DNA of 64,000 nt. It comes from an uncultured Clostridia bacterium. GTDB taxonomy: Bacteria > Bacillota > Clostridia > TANB77 > CAG-508. A model generated the notes under the pieces. It did no database searches. It was given only the letters and a program-made list of their open reading frames with translations, and was not told where the DNA came from. The position numbers and the translations under genes are program-made. Location of the stretch: the NCBI GenBank assembly GCA_934121925.1, contig CAKOVK010000001.1:62001-126000 (forward strand), written 5' to 3'. Of this stretch, positions 28,954 through 37,877 are shown piece after piece (positions within the stretch are counted from its first letter, which is position 1; each line of letters starts with the position of its first letter).

Positions 28954-29044
28954 TTTTATTTGCTCCTTTATAGCATTTTAGGCATATACATATAAAATGC
29001 ACATGCCATTCAATGTTGTTATTGTTAGCTTTCAATAATATTTA

Positions 29045-29272
29045 TTATTGCCAATCTGTAACATTATGTTCTTCACCATTAACTGTAACTTTTCCGCTAG
29101 ATAGATTTAATTCAGCATTTCTAGCTTCTTGTGTGTTGTTAGCGGCATCTTTAGCTGTATTAAATAGTCCTCCATTTAAAGCAACTGTTATACTAACACC
29201 AACTAATATTAACATTACTATAATTGTAATAACTAAAGCTACTAATGTTATACCTTTTTGTTCTTTCATCAT
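29045..29272 (-). CDS. Major type IV prepilin-like protein
   Basis: 75 residues. The leader MMKEQKG is followed by ITLVALVITIIVMLILVGVS, the hydrophobic N-terminal helix typical of clostridial type IV pilins, which often have ITLVALVIT instead of FTLIE and lack Glu5. The soluble part is very short (about 45 residues) and ends NVTDWQ. It is likely the main fibre subunit of this cluster, being next to the assembly genes. A GGGAGG-type ribosome site precedes it. Confidence 0.8.
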   Translation of the reverse strand: MMKEQKGITLVALVITIIVMLILVGVSITVALNGGLFNTAKDAANNTQEARNAELNLSSGKVTVNGEEHNVTDWQ

Positions 29273-29323
29273 TTGTTTCCCTCCTTTATTTTTATATATC
29301 TATATTATTTAAATTAAATAATA

Positions 29324-29716
29324 TCAAAACTTACCAGATTTATTATAATAAACCTCTTTATTTTCTGCATTTGATACATTGTTATTAGAATTTATATTAT
29401 TATTTGTTAATCCTGTAGAATTTTCTGTGCTCGTAATTGAAAATGGATTTGGGTTTCCTTTATTATAATCTTTTTTAGATTCGTATGCATCTAAATCTGT
29501 TTCATCTAAATAGTGCGTAATTATTATATTCTGCCCTTCTTCAACATTCCCTTGTAGCTCCGTCTTTATATCCTCTGAAAATTCATATGCTTGTCTTTTT
29601 ACTGGTATGCTTTTATTTTTAGGAATGTAATCATAAAATACTATTCCAATTGCTAATATTATAGCTAGTATTAATAATATAACAATTCCAACTTCTTTTG
29701 CAATACTTTTTAGCAT
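29324..29716 (-). CDS. Membrane-anchored pilus cluster protein of unknown role
   Basis: 130 residues with one N-terminal membrane helix (VGIVILLILAIILAIGIVFY) and a soluble Asn/Ser-rich part. Its place between the PilO-like gene and the prepilin suggests a PilP-like or other alignment-complex role, but the sequence is too divergent to assign. The Asn-rich C terminus (TNNNINSNNNVS) is low complexity. Confidence 0.6.
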   Translation of the reverse strand: MLKSIAKEVGIVILLILAIILAIGIVFYDYIPKNKSIPVKRQAYEFSEDIKTELQGNVEEGQNIIITHYLDETDLDAYESKKDYNKGNPNPFSITSTENSTGLTNNNINSNNNVSNAENKEVYYNKSGKF

Positions 29717-29732
29717 AAAAACCTCCTTAGTT

Positions 29733-30548
29733 TTAATCTAATGTTATTCCAATATTTTCTACTTTGAAAGTAGCTTCAACCCATTTAGGATCATATACTG
29801 TAGTTGAATTATTGTTATTAGCGCTGTTTGTAGTAGTATTTGCGGCTGTATTGTTATTGCTAGAATTGTTTTGTGTATTTTTCGTATTATTAGTTGAATT
29901 TTCTAATGCTGAACTTGTTATTTGAAAGATAAAACTAAATGGATTTATTTTTGTTGTTTTTTTATTTTTTGTATCTCCATCTATTGTGGTAGTTATAGTT
30001 GTTGTAGTTGTATATGGTTGTATAGATAGATTTTTTACTTCAAAGTTTAACTGTTCGTCATCTTCTATATCATATAAAAAATCTGTAATTCCTATATAAC
30101 TTCCTACTAAAGTAATTTGTAAATCATATACATCTTTTGTTTTGGTTGTTTTTAAGTCTAAATTTAAGGATTTTAAATTTTCCTCTTTCTTATAATTTCC
30201 TAATATAGCCCATAAGTAGTGGATTTTATATGTTTTAACTTCTAGTGCTCCAACTTTTTCTCCCTCTGAATTATATTTAGTTTTGTTTTCGTATTCTTGT
30301 TTACTTTTTTTCAACGCTTCTATTGCATCCTCTAACTCCTTATATTCGTTAGGATATGTTTGATTATTCAGTTCATTTGCATTATATAGTTTGTCAGTCA
30401 CTTCTTGGCTTGCCTGCTTTATTTCTTGAATACTTTTTACATTAAACAATTTGATTCCATGCCAAATTAAAAAGTAGTTAGAAATTAACAATAATACAAT
30501 TAAAATTGACATTAATATTTTTTTCACATTATTCTCCTTTAAATTCAT
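29733..30548 (-). CDS. PilO-like alignment subcomplex protein
   Basis: 271 residues. One N-terminal membrane helix (ILMSILIVLLLISNYFLIW), then a coiled coil with Glu/Lys repeats (about 45-100), then a compact domain with LNLDLKTTKTKDVYDLQITL and YIGITDFLYDIEDDEQLNF, as in PilO/GspM ferredoxin-like domains. A long Asn/Thr-rich low-complexity tail precedes the C-terminal strand. It follows the PilM/PilN-like gene, the order expected for the alignment complex. Confidence 0.75.
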   Translation of the reverse strand: MNLKENNVKKILMSILIVLLLISNYFLIWHGIKLFNVKSIQEIKQASQEVTDKLYNANELNNQTYPNEYKELEDAIEALKKSKQEYENKTKYNSEGEKVGALEVKTYKIHYLWAILGNYKKEENLKSLNLDLKTTKTKDVYDLQITLVGSYIGITDFLYDIEDDEQLNFEVKNLSIQPYTTTTTITTTIDGDTKNKKTTKINPFSFIFQITSSALENSTNNTKNTQNNSSNNNTAANTTTNSANNNNSTTVYDPKWVEATFKVENIGITLD

Positions 30549-30566
30549 ATAAATACAATATTTTAA

Positions 30567-32216
30567 CTAATATGGTAAATTTCCTTCTATTGTAATTTTA
30601 ATGAATTCATCTTTTTTTGTTCCTGAACTCGATGTAACATCTGTTAATATTCCTTCATTTTTTATTTTAGCTATAAAATATCCTAGCACTGAATATTCTT
30701 CTGCTTGTGCTTCTATTTTTATTTTTTTCCCTGATGGATTCTTTATTGATATTAATTGAATTCCTTTTGGTATATTAAACATTATTTCAGTTAAGCAATT
30801 TGGTAACACATCTTTTCTTGCATAATTTTCTGTAATTTTTTCATTTTGTTCCTTTATTTTTTCTACTAAAGAATTATATTGTTCAGTTCTCGCTGTTACT
30901 AATCTCTTATCATTATTAATATTACTTATTTGCTCTTCCGTATATGTTATATAATCTTGTATTTCTTCCTGCTTTTTGTTAATCTGATTTGTTGTTATTT
31001 TAGAAGCTATTGTATAAACAAGTAATAATGCTAACAATCCTGCCACAGCTCTTATCATTTGCATTTCTATTCTATCAAAACTTCCTTTTAAACTCAAATC
31101 GATTCCGTTTTTTAAATTTTCTGTTATCTTTTTAACAGATGAAGTTTTACTGTCATTTGACTCTTTTGGTTTTTTCTCAGTTTTAAATAGACTTGATAAT
31201 TGTTCCAAATTATTAGTTCTCTTAAAATTAATTTCTTTATTTCCTATTCCTAATCCCTGCAATGCCAATGATATTGCTGAATTTACTTCTATATAATCTT
31301 TTATATTTAATTTTATGTTTTCTCTTTTTATAAAAAATGGTGTTAATATTTCGCATTTTTTATTTGGAAAGTTTTCTTCAAAGTATAAGTCTATGTTACT
31401 TATAGCTGCAGCAAGCCCAGTTATATATATATTACTTATTTCAATTTCATTATTAATAATAATTTCTTTTAGCTTTTCTACTATTCTATATAAAACTGGC
31501 ATTATATCTTCCATATATTCATTTTCTTCTACTTGAAGGTTTCTTCCTTGAGTAGTATATATGGTTGTATTCTTGCATATTTCATATGCTTTAGCATATG
31601 AATTTTCTTTTACCATAATGCTATCTAAAACTTCTTTCATTCCATCTTCTATTAGATCTACTCTGTGTATTTTTCCATTTATTACTGTAGTAATCGATGT
31701 ATTTTTTTCTATGTTTACAATAGCACTATTTTTGTTGTCTGCAAAAGTTGATAAGTTCACAATGCTTAACGGTAAAGGAAGAATTTTAACAAGCCTATAA
31801 GGATCTAATAGTTGCATTTTTCCTACTATATTTGATTTATCTACATAGGCATATATGCTAGTACGCTTATCCTTATCTTCTAAATATGGTACTAATAAAT
31901 TTCTATATTCTAATGCTTTTCTATTTTTTCCTGTTTCATTACAGTACAAATCGAATTCAGCAGAAACAGCTTTTTCTAGATATTTGCTGTTAACAAGACT
32001 AAATACCTGTGCATAATAATATTTTTCATCTGATATATTAACACTAATAGGAGTTTTATAACTATAAGTTTCATTTATAATTTGTTTTATGCCATCATTT
32101 ATATTATCAAAAAATTTCATGCCAAAAGAATCTATTCTAAAGTTGTCATGATCTTTAGAAATTTTAGCATATTTTATCATATTGTTTTCTATATATAATC
32201 CTAAACAGCTTGGCAT
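30567..32216 (-). CDS. PilM-PilN fusion protein
   Basis: 549 residues. The first about 350 are PilM-like (actin-like fold; start SCLGLYIENNMIKYAKI, then SAVNVNIEKNTS-type phosphate loop equivalents and AISLALQGLGIG). A membrane helix follows near residue 395 (AVAGLLALLLVYTIAS), then a PilN-like coiled coil and C-terminal fold (NGKKIKIEAQAEEYSVLGYF-type block). In many bacteria PilM and PilN are separate; here they are one chain. It is the first gene of the pilus operon, running leftward. Confidence 0.8.
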   Translation of the reverse strand: MPSCLGLYIENNMIKYAKISKDHDNFRIDSFGMKFFDNINDGIKQIINETYSYKTPISVNISDEKYYYAQVFSLVNSKYLEKAVSAEFDLYCNETGKNRKALEYRNLLVPYLEDKDKRTSIYAYVDKSNIVGKMQLLDPYRLVKILPLPLSIVNLSTFADNKNSAIVNIEKNTSITTVINGKIHRVDLIEDGMKEVLDSIMVKENSYAKAYEICKNTTIYTTQGRNLQVEENEYMEDIMPVLYRIVEKLKEIIINNEIEISNIYITGLAAAISNIDLYFEENFPNKKCEILTPFFIKRENIKLNIKDYIEVNSAISLALQGLGIGNKEINFKRTNNLEQLSSLFKTEKKPKESNDSKTSSVKKITENLKNGIDLSLKGSFDRIEMQMIRAVAGLLALLLVYTIASKITTNQINKKQEEIQDYITYTEEQISNINNDKRLVTARTEQYNSLVEKIKEQNEKITENYARKDVLPNCLTEIMFNIPKGIQLISIKNPSGKKIKIEAQAEEYSVLGYFIAKIKNEGILTDVTSSSGTKKDEFIKITIEGNLPY

Positions 32217-32429
32217 TATTTTCTCCTCTTTATTTTTCTTTTTAATAATATAATTTACAATTTAAATTTATTGATACTTGAATTTTTATACATTTTAGTA
32301 TTTTTTTCAATTTCTTTTAATTTTTATTCACAATTATTTTATAGTATTTTACTAAAAAGTCAATATTTTTACACCATTTGTAACCTAATTGTAACATAAT
32401 TGTAATATGTATTTTTTATTCTTTATTTT

Positions 32430-32458
32430 GCATATTTTTTACTATTTTGGAAAGCATA
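32430..32458 (+). promoter_or_regulatory. Candidate sigma-F/sigma-G type promoter for the dodecin-spoVA operon
   Basis: GCATA, a 14-nt spacer, then GGAAAGCATA resembles forespore promoters, and spoVA genes are known sigma-G targets. It ends about 67 nt before the dodecin ATG. The rest of the gap 32217-32525 is AT-rich DNA with no other signal I can name. Confidence 0.4.
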
Positions 32459-32525
32459 AAATTATTAAACTAATTTTTATTTTTTTGCAAATTTTATTTA
32501 AAATATTTAAATTATGGAGGTTCTT

Positions 32526-32738
32526 ATGACAGTAGAAAAACATTTAAAATTAACAGGAATATCTAATATTTCTTGGAAAGATGCAATAACCAAAACCATT
32601 TTAGAAGCATCAAAAAGTATTGATTATATTTCATCAGTTAATGTATTAGAACAAAAAGCCAAAATAGATGGCAATAAAATTATAGAATACTATTCGACTA
32701 TCGAACTTACTTTTAACGTTGATTCGACTCGAGAATAA
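32526..32738 (+). CDS. Dodecin-like flavin-binding protein
   Basis: 70 residues with the dodecin pattern: VEKHLKLTGISNISWKDAI, an amphipathic helix, then KIDGNKIIEYYSTIELTFNV. Dodecins form small dodecameric shells storing riboflavin or FMN. The start at ATG 32526 is chosen because GGAGG lies 5 nt before it. An upstream in-frame ATG contains that ribosome site. It is 15 nt from spoVAC in the same direction, so it may be made in the forespore. Confidence 0.78.
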   Translation: MTVEKHLKLTGISNISWKDAITKTILEASKSIDYISSVNVLEQKAKIDGNKIIEYYSTIELTFNVDSTRE

Positions 32739-32753
32739 GAAAGGAGTTTTTTT

Positions 32754-33218
32754 ATGAAACCAATAAACACTCAAAAAGAATACCAAGAATATGTCGATAA
32801 AAAATCACCAAATTCTCCCATATGGAAAAATTGTTTAAATAGCTTTTGGATTGGCGGTCTCATTTGTAGTATTGGGCAAATCATAATGGAAATATGCAAA
32901 TACAGAGGTTTAGACACAGAAATAAGTGCAACAATAACATCAATAATTTTAATATTTTTAAGCGCTTTTCTTACAGCCCTTAACTTATTTAATAAAATTG
33001 GAAAATTTGCTGGAGCAGGTTCGCTTGTTCCTATTACAGGTTTTGCAAATTCTATAGTATCACCTGCTATGGAATATAAATCAGAAGGATATGTTATGGG
33101 TGTAGGTGCAAAAATGTTTACAGTTGCTGGTCCCGTACTAGTTTACGGAATTTCTTCTTCTATATTGGTCGGAATTATTTATTTAATTTTTAACACGCAA
33201 TCTATAACACTAGTATAA
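32754..33218 (+). CDS. spoVAC: Stage V sporulation protein AC
   Basis: 154 residues with about four membrane helices and the SpoVAC blocks GGLICSIGQIIMEICKYRGL and GAGSLVPITGFANSIVSPAMEYKSEG. The SpoVA channel moves dipicolinic acid into the forespore and out at germination; SpoVAC is the mechanosensitive pore part. AAAGGAG precedes the ATG. It is followed by spoVAD and spoVAE with a short repeat in between. Confidence 0.95.
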   Translation: MKPINTQKEYQEYVDKKSPNSPIWKNCLNSFWIGGLICSIGQIIMEICKYRGLDTEISATITSIILIFLSAFLTALNLFNKIGKFAGAGSLVPITGFANSIVSPAMEYKSEGYVMGVGAKMFTVAGPVLVYGISSSILVGIIYLIFNTQSITLV

Positions 33219-33242
33219 ATAAATTTTATTAAATTAAACAAC

Positions 33243-33352
33243 TTGTAATTTGTTTGGTTTCGGGTGAATTCAGGACAGTCCCCAAAATCCCCAGGTTTGG
33301 TGATTTTGAATGACAGTCCCTAGAATTCCCCCCCTCACACAAATTACAATTT
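33243..33352 (+). repeat. MITE/REP-like element between spoVAC and spoVAD
   Basis: Terminal inverted repeats TTGTAATTTGT and ACAAATTACAA bracket two copies of GGACAGTCCC-type sequence (CAGGACAGTCCCCAAAATCC and TGACAGTCCCTAGAATTCC). The inner part is the reverse complement of 43018-43092. Confidence 0.8.
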
Positions 33353-33376
33353 ATCTTATTATTTTGGAGGTTTAAT

Positions 33377-34381
33377 ATGAAAAAAATAGGTAGTCAATCT
33401 GTAAGATTTGATAATCCAATAACAATTTTAGAAACTGCTTCTATAGTAGGTCCAAAAGAAGCAGAAGGCCCCATGGCTAAATATTTTGATAAATGTTTGG
33501 AAGATGAATTTTGGGGAGAAAAAACTTGGGAAAAAGCGGAGAGCAAAATAATTAAAGAAACTGTAAATTCTAGTATAATTAAATCTAAAATTCCTGCTAA
33601 TATGATAGATTACTGCTTTGCCGGAGATCTTCTAAACCAATGTATATCTTCAAGTTTTGGTTTAAGAGAGCTTGGTATTCCATTTTTTGGGATCTTTGGA
33701 GCATGTTCTACCTTTGTTGAAGCATTAAGTTTAGCATCTGTTTTTATAGATGGTGGCGCTGCCAAAAGTGCAATAGCTACAGCTTCTAGTCACTTTTGTA
33801 GTGCAGAAAAACAATTCAGGTTTCCCTTAGAACTTGGCAATCAAAGGCCTCCTTCATCTCAATGGACAGTTACGGGTGCAGGTTCTGCAATACTTTCCAA
33901 GGAAGGTACTGGGCCTTATATAACAAACATTACAACAGGTAAAATAGTAGATATGGGAATTAAAGATGCTAATAATATGGGGGCTGCTATGGCACCAGCC
34001 TTTGTAGATACATTGATTACTCATTTTAAGGACACTGGTCGAAACCCAAGTTACTACGATGGAATTTTTTCTGGGGATTTAGGACACATTGGTAAAGAAA
34101 TATCAATAGAACTCTGTCAAAGTGAAGGATACAATATAAAAAGCAACTACAATGACTGTGGTGTAATGATTTTTGATAAAGCAACCCAGGATACCCACTC
34201 TGGTGGTTCTGGTTGCGCATGTTGTGCAAGTATTTTTTCTGGTTATCTGTTTAATCAATTAAAGCAAAAAAAGCTAAAGAAAATTCTCTTAGTAGCAACA
34301 GGTGCTTTAACTAATGCGACTTCTTCGCAACAGGGAGAATCAATTCCTGGAATTGCACATGCAATTTCTATAGAAATTTAA
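33377..34381 (+). CDS. spoVAD: Stage V sporulation protein AD
   Basis: 334 residues of thiolase-like fold, with TASIVGPKEAEGPM, GLRELGIPFFGIFGACSTFVEA, SHFCSAEKQFRFPLELGNQR and DTHSGGSGCACCASIF. SpoVAD binds dipicolinic acid on the outer face of the spore inner membrane. All the family blocks are present and the length is standard. TTTGGAGG precedes the ATG. It is in the middle of the spoVA operon. Confidence 0.96.
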   Translation: MKKIGSQSVRFDNPITILETASIVGPKEAEGPMAKYFDKCLEDEFWGEKTWEKAESKIIKETVNSSIIKSKIPANMIDYCFAGDLLNQCISSSFGLRELGIPFFGIFGACSTFVEALSLASVFIDGGAAKSAIATASSHFCSAEKQFRFPLELGNQRPPSSQWTVTGAGSAILSKEGTGPYITNITTGKIVDMGIKDANNMGAAMAPAFVDTLITHFKDTGRNPSYYDGIFSGDLGHIGKEISIELCQSEGYNIKSNYNDCGVMIFDKATQDTHSGGSGCACCASIFSGYLFNQLKQKKLKKILLVATGALTNATSSQQGESIPGIAHAISIEI

Positions 34382-34415
34382 ATGAATTGTAATTTACAGA
34401 AAGGATATAATTATT

Positions 34416-34805
34416 ATGGAAGATTTTTTTAATAACTTTAATTGGATTATGCTAGCAAAAGCATTCATTGTTGGTGGTTTAATATGTATTGTTGGTCAAA
34501 TTTTGATAGACAAAACTAAATTGACTCCCGCAAGGATCCTTGTTATATTTGTAACAACTGGTGCTATTCTAGGTGGACTTGGAATATATCAGCACTTAGT
34601 CGATTTTGCTGGCGCTGGTGCCACTGTTCCACTAACTGGTTTTGGTAATTTGCTAGCAAAAGGAGCTATACAAAAGACTAAAGAGATCGGCTTAGTTGGC
34701 GCATTTACCGGCGGAACAGCTGCTGCCGCAGGTGGAATTGCTGCTGCTGTATTTTTCGGGTATATAGCTTCATTAATTTCAAAGCCGAAAATGAAAAAGC
34801 AATAA
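34416..34805 (+). CDS. spoVAE: Stage V sporulation protein AE (SpoVAEb type)
   Basis: 129 residues with four membrane helices: FIVGGLICIVGQILIDKTKL, GGLGIYQHLVDFAGAGATVP, LTGFGNLLAKGAI and GGTAAAAGGIAAAVFFGYI. SpoVAEb is an essential membrane partner of SpoVAC in DPA uptake. It ends the operon. A long bidirectional terminator follows. The 34-nt gap to spoVAD carries a half repeat (AATTGTAATTTACAG). Confidence 0.95.
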   Translation: MEDFFNNFNWIMLAKAFIVGGLICIVGQILIDKTKLTPARILVIFVTTGAILGGLGIYQHLVDFAGAGATVPLTGFGNLLAKGAIQKTKEIGLVGAFTGGTAAAAGGIAAAVFFGYIASLISKPKMKKQ

Positions 34806-34942
34806 GAAAGGCATTTTGCTAAGTATCCCTTCGAAGAAAGTGCAAAATACATTCCACTCGCTTTGCTCGAGCAGAGCTAAAGAAGCCTAACCTTGTTGTA
34901 TACGCAAAAATCTTCGATTTTTCCTATACAATAACAAAATTA

Positions 34943-35004
34943 AAAGCTAAGAAATAAAAAACAAAGGACGACCTAAGTCGCTTTGTTCTTTATTTCCTAG
35001 CTTT
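34943..35004. terminator. Long bidirectional terminator between convergent spoVAE and alr
   Basis: AAAGCTAAGAAATAAA and TTTATTTCCTAGCTTT pair around an inner ACAAAG..CGAC/GTCG..CTTTGT stem. The inner stem matches the AACAAAG hairpin of the interspersed repeat family. The rest of 34806-34942 holds nothing I recognise. Confidence 0.8.
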
Positions 35005-35007
35005 CTT

Positions 35008-36121
35008 CTAAATAGCTTTTCTTATTACTCTATTTGAAATTGTACACAATATTTCATAATTTATTGTTTTGCATTCTTTCGCAATGTCATCTACAGTAAT
35101 TGTTTTATTGTCCCAAATATATACTTCATCTCCTATATTCACATCTTCTATTTCTGTAACATCTGCCATAAAGCTGTCCATACATATTGTACCAACTATA
35201 GGCGCCTTTTTTCCATTTATTACTACACTTCCATTATTACTCATTGCTCTTTTTATTCCATCTGCATATCCTATTGGAATGTTTGCAATTTTTGTTTTTT
35301 TAGATGTCACATATGTTCTTCCATATCCTATAGGAGTACCTTTTTCCACTTCTTTCATAAAAGAAATTTTAGTTTTTAATGTGCATACTGGTTTTATTTT
35401 TATTTTATCCTTTAATTTTAAATCTGGATAATATCCATATAGCATTATTCCTGGTCTAACCATATTTCCCGGATAATTATCAATGTTAAGTATTGCACCA
35501 CTGTTTGCACAATGCACATATTTTATTGTGTCAAAGTTCTGTTTTACTATATCAACTGCTTTTTTAAATTTATTTATCTGTTCTTGTGTGTATTCTATAT
35601 TTGTATCACTTTCTGCAAAATGAGTATATACTCCTTCTACAATAACGTTATTCATTTGCTTGATTTTTTCTATAAAATGTTCGAGATTTTTCTCTTGTAC
35701 TCCCGTTCTTCCCATTCCACTTTCTATTTCAATGTGGATTTTTGCCTCAAGTCCTTTTTCCTTAGCTTTTTTATCTAATTCAGAAACAAATTCATCATAG
35801 CAAGTCCCTACTGTTATGCCATATTTTATTATATTATCTATATCTTCAACAAGTGGTTGATTAATCACTATAATTTCTCCGTTTGTAGTCCAATCCTGCT
35901 CTTAACACAATCGCTTCATCTACTAAAGCTGTTCCTATTCTTTCTATTGGAACTTTGTCTAAAAATTTTTTTACATTTTTTGCTCCAATTCCATACCCGC
36001 TCGCTTTTAATATAGGTAGTATTTCCTTATCTCCTATTTTTCTTTTAATTTGATTATAATTATAAACCATTGAATCTATATCTATAAGTAACTCTGTTTG
36101 TCTGTTTCTTTCATATTCCAT
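35008..36121 (-). CDS. alr: Alanine racemase, needs one CGG frameshift
   Basis: PLP enzyme making D-alanine for peptidoglycan. 370 residues after one +1 shift. ILPILKASGYGIG is the lysine-bearing PLP loop, though the usual VK-A-YGHG is changed to LKASGYG. Then AIVLRAGLDYKGEIIVINQP across the shift, HIEIESGMGRTG, MVRPGIMLYGYYP and GTICMDSFMADVT (catalytic Tyr region follows). The frame changes at CGG 35879-35881. With the C skipped the barrel strand reads YKGEIIVI. Without it the protein ends within six codons. Divergent residues suggest it may be a spore-type or related racemase. Confidence 0.9.
35879..35881 (-). other. CGG +1 recoding site in alr
   Basis: The coding strand reads TAC AAA CGG AGA AAT. 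Skipping the C gives AAA GGA GAA ATT ATA, Lys-Gly-Glu-Ile-Ile, matching the KxxI(L)V strand after the first domain helix. Gly is residue 81. Confidence 0.9.
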
Positions 36122-36152
36122 AATAACCTCTTCCTATATTTATAACAATACT

Positions 36153-36252
36153 TGATTTGAGTTTTTGAATGAAATGAAGAAATTCTAAACGTAATATCAA
36201 TTATAGCATCTTTTGTATAGAAAGAGATTTCTCATTTCATAGTATATAAAAA
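36153..36252 (+). repeat. Interspersed structured repeat, copy C, upstream of alr
   Basis: ATTTGAGTTTTTGAATGAAA, AGAAATTCTAAACGTAATA and the outer AT hairpin GAGATTTCTCATTTCATAGT. The 5' AACAAAG arm is degenerate here. It lies about 30 nt before the alr start. Confidence 0.7.
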
Positions 36253-36306
36253 GCAAAAACGATTTATATAATAGTTTTCTATTACTAAATCGTTTAGTTC
36301 TTCTAT

Positions 36307-36657
36307 TTATGCATTTTTTGCAATATTTGCAATTTCTTCAAATGCTTTCATATCATTTACTGCAAGGTCTGCTAACATTTTTCTATTTATTGTTACGTTA
36401 GCTTTTTTTAATCCTGCTATCATTTTGCTGTATGTTGTTCCATTCATTCTTGCTGCAGCATTTATTCTTGTAATCCATAATTTTCTAAAATCACTTTTTT
36501 TATCTTTTCTTCCAACATATGCATATGATAATGATTTTAAAACTGCTTGATTTGCGTTTCTAAATCTATAACTTTTTGCTCCAAAATATCCTTTTGCTTG
36601 TTTTAAAACTTTTTTATGTTTTTTTCTTGTTATTCTTGCTGTTTTTACTCTTGCCAT
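36307..36657 (-). CDS. rplT: 50S ribosomal protein L20
   Basis: 116 residues with [40 protein letters not shown] and [20 protein letters not shown] core ([16 protein letters not shown]). L20 organises 23S rRNA and represses its own operon by binding the leader. It is the last gene of infC-rpmI-rplT. Confidence 0.97.
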   Translation of the reverse strand: MARVKTARITRKKHKKVLKQAKGYFGAKSYRFRNANQAVLKSLSYAYVGRKDKKSDFRKLWITRINAAARMNGTTYSKMIAGLKKANVTINRKMLADLAVNDMKAFEEIANIAKNA

Positions 36658-36681
36658 TTTCTTTCACCTTCCTATTTCTTA

Positions 36682-36882
36682 TTAATTTCCGTATGGTAGT
36701 AATTTTTTAACTCCTGCTTCGCATGTTTTATCTGCATAAGCACCTGGTCTTCTTGACATTTTTTGTCTTTTTGTTTTTGTAGCTAATCTATGTCTTGAGT
36801 TAGCTGATGTTCTTTTTACTTTTCCTTTTGCTGTATAAGAATATCTCTTTGCAGCTGCTTTGTTTGTTTTTAACTTTGGCAT
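36682..36882 (-). CDS. rpmI: 50S ribosomal protein L35
   Basis: 66 residues: MPKLKTNKAAAKRYSYTAKG, then KRTSANSRHRLATKTKRQKM and a C terminus ending LLPYGN. Start at ATG 36882 with GGGAGG 7 nt upstream; the longer open frame only adds this ribosome site. It is in the middle of the infC operon. Confidence 0.96.
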   Translation of the reverse strand: MPKLKTNKAAAKRYSYTAKGKVKRTSANSRHRLATKTKRQKMSRRPGAYADKTCEAGVKKLLPYGN

Positions 36883-36899
36883 TGTTTTACCTCCCATAA

Positions 36900-37412
36900 T
36901 TATTTATTATTTGGTGCTAGTATTATAAACATATTCTTTCCTTCTAGTAAAGGTTTCTTCTCTAATGTAGACACATCAGATAGTTCTTCTGCGAATTTGT
37001 TTAGTACTTGTTCACCTAATTTTACATAGTTAAGTTCTCTTCCTCTAAATCGAACTGTGATTTTAACTTTATTTCCATCTTCTATAAACTTCTTTGCATT
37101 TTTTATTTTAAAATTAAAGTCATGTTCTTCTATATTCGGTGTAACTCTTAATTCTTTTAGTTCAAATGTCTTTTGCTTCTTTTTAGATTCTTTTTCTCTT
37201 TTAGCTTGTTCAAATTTATATTTTCCATAATCCATGAATTTGCAAACTGGATTTTCTGGATTTGAAGATACTAAAACTAAATCTAAATTTTTGTCCATTG
37301 CTAAATCTATAGCACTATGTGTAGACATTTTTCCAAGTTTATTACCTGTTTCATCAATTACTTGAACTTCTTTAAATCTAATTTGTTCATTGATTAATTG
37401 GTCTTGTTTTAT
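36900..37412 (-). CDS. infC: Translation initiation factor IF-3, probable AUA start
   Basis: 170 residues: KQDQLINEQIRFKEVQVIDE, NPVCKFMDYGKYKFEQAKRE, then KELRVTPNIEEHDFNFKIKN and VKITVRFRGRELNYVKLGEQ. GGAGG at 37421-37425 is 8 nt from an ATA at 37410-37412, which best fits a start codon. The only nearby ATG is too close and out of frame. Rare infC start codons (AUU, AUA, AUC) are typical because IF-3 rejects them and so controls itself. It is the first gene of infC-rpmI-rplT behind an L20-type leader. Confidence 0.95.
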   Translation of the reverse strand: MKQDQLINEQIRFKEVQVIDETGNKLGKMSTHSAIDLAMDKNLDLVLVSSNPENPVCKFMDYGKYKFEQAKREKESKKKQKTFELKELRVTPNIEEHDFNFKIKNAKKFIEDGNKVKITVRFRGRELNYVKLGEQVLNKFAEELSDVSTLEKKPLLEGKNMFIILAPNNK

Positions 37413-37561
37413 CTCATTCACCTCCAAACAAATGAAAATCTTCGTCTTGCTTTGTCAAACTTCATTTAATTTCTTTCAATGTACCTTTGTACTATTTCAA
37501 GAAATTAAATTCGTTTTCCTTGCAATACTCGTTTTTGATTTGTTTAACATATTTAACAAAT

Positions 37562-37700
37562 GAAAAAACTTGTTCTTAAAGAACAAGTTACCCTAACAAT
37601 ATTTATATTACTAATTGTCTGTAATTTAAATATATTAACCTTTTTCCTATACTTAGATAAGGTGAGAAGGGTTACTTCTTCTTTCGACTTTACTAATAAT
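37562..37700 (-). promoter_or_regulatory. L20-type ribosomal protein leader with attenuator terminator
   Basis: On the reverse strand, GAAGAAGTAACCCTTCTCACC at about 37656-37680 matches the conserved core of L20 leaders that precede infC in Firmicutes. It is followed by a hairpin AACTTGTTC-TTTAA-GAACAAGTT with TTTTTTC (37562-37590), a clear intrinsic terminator. L20 excess should favour termination. The rest of 37413-37877 holds the divergent rplM upstream region. Confidence 0.75.
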
Positions 37701-37877
37701 ACAGTATTTTTTGAAAAAAGTCAAGGTTTTTGTTGACTTTTTTTTATTTTTATATTAAAATAGTTTGGTACGAATATTTGTAGGTATATATTTTATCCTA
37801 TTACCCGGTAGTTAAAATATATTCTATACTAATATATTATAAATTAAACATTTTATGATGGGAGGAATAATTTTACC

